Shown: positions 60,635 to 64,000 of the stretch, piece after piece
Position numbering within the stretch: position 1 is the first letter of the stretch
Layout of the letters: each line of letters starts with the position of its first letter
Program-made: the position numbers and the translations under genes
Assembly (NCBI RefSeq): GCF_017876315.1
Contig: NZ_JAGINU010000001.1
Span: forward strand, 1,860,001 to 1,924,000
From: Pseudonocardia parietis
Lineage (GTDB): Bacteria; Actinomycetota; Actinomycetes; Mycobacteriales; Pseudonocardiaceae
DNA length: 64,000 bases
Reading direction: 5' to 3'
Notes under the pieces: model-generated
The model's input: only the letters and a program-made list of their open reading frames with translations
The model's database searches: none
Told to the model about the DNA's origin: nothing

Positions 60635-62653
60635 GTGCCGTACCCGACCGATCGTGAGCGCGACCGCCCGTGGGTGATCCGCACCTACGCCGGCCACTCG
60701 TCGGCGACCCAGACCAACGAGCTCTACCGGCGCAACCTCGCCAAGGGGCAGACCGGGCTCTCCGTGGCCTTCGACCTGCCCACTCAGACCGGGTACGACC
60801 CGGACGACGAGCTCGCCAAGGGCGAGGTCGGCAAGGTCGGCGTGCCGATCAGCCACATCGGTGACATGCGTGCGCTGTTCGACGGCATCCCGATGGCCGA
60901 GGCGAACACCTCGATGACCATCAACGCGCCGGCGATGTGGCTGCTGGCGCTCTACGTCGCGGTCGCCGAGGAGCAGGCCGAGTCCTCCGGGCTGGACTAC
61001 TCGGAGGTCCGCGCGAAGCTGGCCGGCACCACCCAGAACGACATCGTCAAGGAGTACCTGTCCCGGGGGACCTACGTGTTCCCGCCGGCGCCGAGCCTGC
61101 GCCTGATCACGGACATGGTCGCCTGGTCGGTCACCGAGATCCCGAAGTGGAACCCGATCAACATCTGCAGCTACCACCTGCAGGAGGCCGGGGCCACGCC
61201 GACGCAGGAGCTGGCCTACGCACTGTCCACCGCGATCGCGGTGCTGGACTCGGTGCGCGACTCCGGCCAGGTGCCGCCGGAGAAGTTCGGCGACGTCGTC
61301 GGGCGGATCTCGTTCTTCGTGAACGCCGGCCTGCGGTTCGTCGAGGAGATGTGCAAGATGCGGGCCTTCGCCCGGCTCTGGGACGAGATCACCCACGAGC
61401 GCTACGGCGTCGAGAACGCCAAGCAGCGCAGGCTCCGGTACGGCGTGCAGGTCAACTCGCTCGGGCTGACCGAGGCGCAGCCGGAGAACAACGTCCAGCG
61501 GATCGTGCTGGAGATGCTCGCGGTGACGCTGTCGAAGGATGCCCGCGCCCGCGCCGTGCAGCTGCCGGCCTGGAACGAGGCGCTGGGCCTGCCGCGGCCC
61601 TGGGACCAGCAGTGGGCGCTGCGGATGCAGCAGGTGCTGGCCTACGAGACCGACCTGCTGGAGTACGAGGACCTGTTCGAGGGCTCGGTCGTGGTCGAGG
61701 CCAAGGTCGCCGAGCTCGTCGAGGGGGCCCGTGCCGAGATCGACCGGGTCCAGGAGATGGGCGGTGCCGTCTCCGCGGTCGAGAGCGGCTACATGAAGGG
61801 CGAGCTGGTCAGCGCGCTGGCCGAGGGCCGCCGCCGGATGGAGTCCGGCGAGCGGGTGGTCGTCGGGGTGAACAAGTTCGACACCACCGAGCCGAGCCCG
61901 CTGCAGGCCGAGGGTGCCGAGGCGATCTTCACGGTCGACCCGGCCACCGAGCGGTCGGCGATCGAGGCGATCGGACGGTGGCGCGCCGAGCGGGACCAGA
62001 CGGCCGTCGACGAGGCGTTGCGCGCCCTGCGGGACGCGGCGAAGACCGACCAGAACCTGATGCAGATCTCGATCGACTGCGCGAAGGCCGGCGTGACGAC
62101 CGGGGAGTGGTCCGGGGCGCTGCGCGAGGTCTTCGGGGAGTTCCGCGCCCCGACCGGGGTGTCCGCGGCGACCGCCTCCGGCGAGGGTGCGACCGAGATC
62201 GCCGAGGTGCGCGAGCGCGTGCGGGCCACCGGTGACGAGCTGGGCCAGCGGCTGCGGATGCTGGTGGGCAAGCCGGGCCTGGACGGGCACTCCAACGGCG
62301 CCGAGCAGGTCGCCGTGCGCGCCCGCGACGTCGGCTTCGAGGTCGTCTACCAGGGCATCCGGCTCACTCCGGCGCAGATCGTGGCGGCCGCGGTGCAGGA
62401 GGGCGTGCACGCCGTCGGGTTGTCGGTGCTGTCCGGTTCGCACCTGGAGGTCGTGCCGGCCGTCGTGCGGGGCCTGCGGGACGCCGGCGCCACGGAGATC
62501 CCGGTCGTCGTCGGGGGGATCATCCCGCCGGAGGACGAGAAGAAGCTGCGCGAGGGTGGGATCGCCGCCGTCTTCACGCCGAAGAACTACCGGCTGACCG
62601 AGATGATGGACGAGATGGTCACGCTGATCCGGGGGGCGCAGGGGCTCTCCTGA
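60635..62653 (+). CDS. meaA: Coenzyme B12-dependent acyl-CoA mutase, MeaA / ethylmalonyl-CoA mutase type
   Basis: 672-residue single-chain mutase. The N-terminal TIM-barrel domain (1-510) has RPWVIRTYAGHSSATQTN, LSVAFDLPTQTGYDPDD, NTSMTINAPAMWLLALY, NDIVKEYLSRGTYVFPP, NPINICSYHLQEAGATP and GVQVNSLGLTEAQPENN. The C-terminal Rossmann domain (about 535-672) binds cobalamin through GKPGLDGHSNGAEQ (His552, the DxHxxG motif), followed by GLSVLSGSHLE and VVGGIIPPED. The one-chain form and these motifs match Streptomyces MeaA and the ethylmalonyl-CoA mutase of the ethylmalonyl-CoA pathway rather than MutAB methylmalonyl-CoA mutase. The GTG at 60635 follows CGGAGG. A TAGTTT box (60509-60514) may be its -10. 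No Ccr gene is in the window. Confidence 0.92.
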   Translation: MPYPTDRERDRPWVIRTYAGHSSATQTNELYRRNLAKGQTGLSVAFDLPTQTGYDPDDELAKGEVGKVGVPISHIGDMRALFDGIPMAEANTSMTINAPAMWLLALYVAVAEEQAESSGLDYSEVRAKLAGTTQNDIVKEYLSRGTYVFPPAPSLRLITDMVAWSVTEIPKWNPINICSYHLQEAGATPTQELAYALSTAIAVLDSVRDSGQVPPEKFGDVVGRISFFVNAGLRFVEEMCKMRAFARLWDEITHERYGVENAKQRRLRYGVQVNSLGLTEAQPENNVQRIVLEMLAVTLSKDARARAVQLPAWNEALGLPRPWDQQWALRMQQVLAYETDLLEYEDLFEGSVVVEAKVAELVEGARAEIDRVQEMGGAVSAVESGYMKGELVSALAEGRRRMESGERVVVGVNKFDTTEPSPLQAEGAEAIFTVDPATERSAIEAIGRWRAERDQTAVDEALRALRDAAKTDQNLMQISIDCAKAGVTTGEWSGALREVFGEFRAPTGVSAATASGEGATEIAEVRERVRATGDELGQRLRMLVGKPGLDGHSNGAEQVAVRARDVGFEVVYQGIRLTPAQIVAAAVQEGVHAVGLSVLSGSHLEVVPAVVRGLRDAGATEIPVVVGGIIPPEDEKKLREGGIAAVFTPKNYRLTEMMDEMVTLIRGAQGLS

Positions 62654-62660
62654 GCCGGCG

Positions 62661-63962
62661 TCAGCCGTCCGCCTTGTCGCCGCCCCGGCGGCTCAGCAGC
62701 CGGAAACCGGGGATGCCGACGATCGCCTGCCGGACCTCCTTGAGCACGTCGAGGAGCTCGTGGACGTCCGGGCCGACGCGGTCCAGGGTGGCCAGGATCG
62801 GCATGATGTCGCTCTCCATGTGCTCGGTGAGCACCGGGAGCTGGTCCACCAGCTTGATCGCGGCCTGGATCTCGTCCTCGGAGAGCTCGTCGACGAACTT
62901 CTTCGCCAGTGGGGCGGCCCGGTGCGCGAGCGGGCCGTAGAGCTCGAGCAGCTGCACGGCCTGGTCGCTGGCGCCGCCGGCCTGCTCGACGACCGCTTCC
63001 ACCTGGGAGATCAGGTTGCCCGCGCGGTCGCTGACGGTGGTGACCGTGCGGATCAGGCCGTCGGCGTCGCCCGCGACCGCGTCCACCCGGCCGATCAGGC
63101 CCTCCGCGTTCCCGGCGACGGCCGAGACCTGCTCGACGAGCCCCTCGGCCGTCTCCGACACCGTCGTGACCCGCTGCACCAGGCCGTCGGCGTTCCCGGC
63201 GACGGTGGTGACCCGCTGGACCAGCCCGTCCGCGTCCTCGGCGACCGTGGTGACCCGCCGGACCAGGCCGTCGGCGTCCTCGGCGACGGTGGTGACCCGC
63301 CGGACGAGCCCGTCGGCGTTCTCGGCGACCGTGGTGACCTTCCGGACCAGGGTGTCGGCATCGCCCGCGACGGTGGTGACCTGCTCGACCAGGGCGCCGG
63401 CGTTCTCCGCGACCCCCGTGACGCGCTCGACGAGTGCGTCGGCGCCGGTCGCGACACCGTCGACGCGGGCGACCAGCTCCTCGGCGCCACCCGCCACCCC
63501 GGTGACCCGCTCGACCAGCGAACCCGCGTCGTCGGCCACGGTGGAGACCCGGGTGATCAACCCGCCCGCGTCGTCCGCGACGGTGGAGACCCGGGTGATC
63601 AGTCCGCCGGCGTCGTCGGCGACGCGGTCGACCCGGGTGACCAGCTCGTCGGCCCGGTCGGCGACCGGCCGGACCCGCCCGATCACGTCGGTCGCCTCCG
63701 TCACGACCGACCCGACGGTGCCGATCAGGTTCTCGGCGCGGTCGACGACGCCGTCCACCCGGTCCAGCAGCGTCTCGGCCCGGGTCGCGATCGTGCCGAT
63801 CCGCCCGACCAGCGACCCGACCTCGTCGAGCAGGTCACCGGCCCGCGAGGGCAGCTGCACCACCGTCTGGGCGAGCTCCCCGGTGCGGTCGACGACGGTG
63901 GCCGCCCCGGAGAGCAGGTCCGACGGGCCGGGGAACGGGATCCCGGCGATGCGCAGCGCCAT
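62661..63962 (-). CDS. Protein of about twenty 14-residue repeats
   Basis: 433 residues with no signal peptide or membrane helix. After a 43-residue start (MALRIAGIPFPGPSDLL), residues 51-330 are about twenty units of 14 with consensus LVxRVTTVAxxAxG (x = D, E, N, G, Q or R). Leu/Val/Ala recur every 3-4 positions, so an extended amphipathic helix or coiled coil is expected. The C-terminal 100 residues are a different, conserved-looking helical domain (LLELYGPLAHRAAPLAKKFVDEL, VDQLPVLTEHMESDI, LLDVLKEVRQAIVGIPGFRLL). Related mycobacterial and streptomycete proteins are, as I recall, often misnamed ribulose bisphosphate carboxylase. The function is unknown. It converges with meaA, 7 bp apart. 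Confidence 0.8.
   Translation of the reverse strand: MALRIAGIPFPGPSDLLSGAATVVDRTGELAQTVVQLPSRAGDLLDEVGSLVGRIGTIATRAETLLDRVDGVVDRAENLIGTVGSVVTEATDVIGRVRPVADRADELVTRVDRVADDAGGLITRVSTVADDAGGLITRVSTVADDAGSLVERVTGVAGGAEELVARVDGVATGADALVERVTGVAENAGALVEQVTTVAGDADTLVRKVTTVAENADGLVRRVTTVAEDADGLVRRVTTVAEDADGLVQRVTTVAGNADGLVQRVTTVSETAEGLVEQVSAVAGNAEGLIGRVDAVAGDADGLIRTVTTVSDRAGNLISQVEAVVEQAGGASDQAVQLLELYGPLAHRAAPLAKKFVDELSEDEIQAAIKLVDQLPVLTEHMESDIMPILATLDRVGPDVHELLDVLKEVRQAIVGIPGFRLLSRRGGDKADG
62973..63812 (-). repeat. 42-bp coding tandem repeat
   Basis: The DNA that encodes the 14-residue units, about twenty copies of 42 bp. Central units (about 63180-63340) are nearly identical and outer ones diverged, which fits growth by unequal exchange from the middle. 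Confidence 0.85.
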
Positions 63963-64000
63963 CGGGGGATCTTCGCATCCCGCCCGTGACGGGCGGCGTC

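Noticed and set aside
62973..63812. Regular 42-bp repeats as a possible CRISPR array
   Set aside because: The repeats are contiguous without unique spacers, keep one reading frame, and encode the 14-residue units. No cas genes are present.

Overview
The window is 64 kb of very GC-rich DNA with strong G/C bias at third codon positions, many GTG starts and actinobacterial gene orders: furA-katG, argS-lysA-hom-thrC-thrB, rho-rpmE-prfA-prmC-Sua5-glyA-wecA-type, then atpI-atpBEFHAGDC, a DUF2550 gene, a PduO-type adenosyltransferase and murA. This is the chromosome core of an actinomycete, probably of the Pseudonocardiaceae (Pseudonocardia-like). The genus is inferred from gene order and protein style, not from a search.

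Layout. 1-2.8 kb: katG (5' part), its repressor gene furA with an operator/promoter, and an acyl-CoA ligase, all on the minus strand. 3-8.7 kb: a two-gene ABC-2 transporter, then a single-chain fusion of a heterodimeric ABC exporter with one degenerate ATP site. 8.7-16.2 kb: a GAF plus winged-helix regulator divergent from an orphan NarL/LuxR response regulator, a Tat-exported PhoX phosphatase, a secreted M15-like protein and an MHS-type symporter. 16.2-24 kb: a small Cys-rich protein, glutamine-dependent NAD synthetase, an MprF-like membrane protein, a PRC-barrel/DUF2382 stress-type protein and a BCCT osmolyte transporter. 24-30.7 kb: a P450, a broken alpha/beta-hydrolase gene, tRNA-Arg(CCG), a MinD-like ATPase, a GT-C-like membrane protein and an intact alpha/beta hydrolase. 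This is the most accessory-looking part.

30.8-47.2 kb is a housekeeping block on the plus strand: arginyl-tRNA synthetase, lysine and threonine biosynthesis, Rho with a 400-residue low-complexity insertion, L31, RF1 and its methyltransferase PrmC, a Sua5/YrdC protein, serine hydroxymethyltransferase, and a polyprenyl-phosphate sugar-1-phosphate transferase with a Pro-rich tail. 47.2-48.7 kb has no intact gene. It holds 6- and 7-bp tandem repeats, two 65-bp palindromic elements and, between them, a frameshifted gene remnant. A decayed third palindrome lies at 26.35 kb.

48.7-57.1 kb is the complete F1Fo ATP synthase operon plus DUF2550. 57.1-64 kb has a cobalamin adenosyltransferase, a MurA with Asp in place of the catalytic Cys, a DUF1206 membrane protein, a coenzyme-B12 mutase of the MeaA (ethylmalonyl-CoA mutase) type that probably uses the cofactor made by the nearby adenosyltransferase, and a protein made of about twenty 14-residue repeats.

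Several genes have a -10-like TANNNT box 6-8 bases before a GTG start and no Shine-Dalgarno, which predicts leaderless mRNAs. The most unusual things here are the 65-bp palindrome family with its trapped gene remnant, the fused asymmetric ABC exporter and the 14-residue-repeat protein. I did not see a clearly new multi-gene system.
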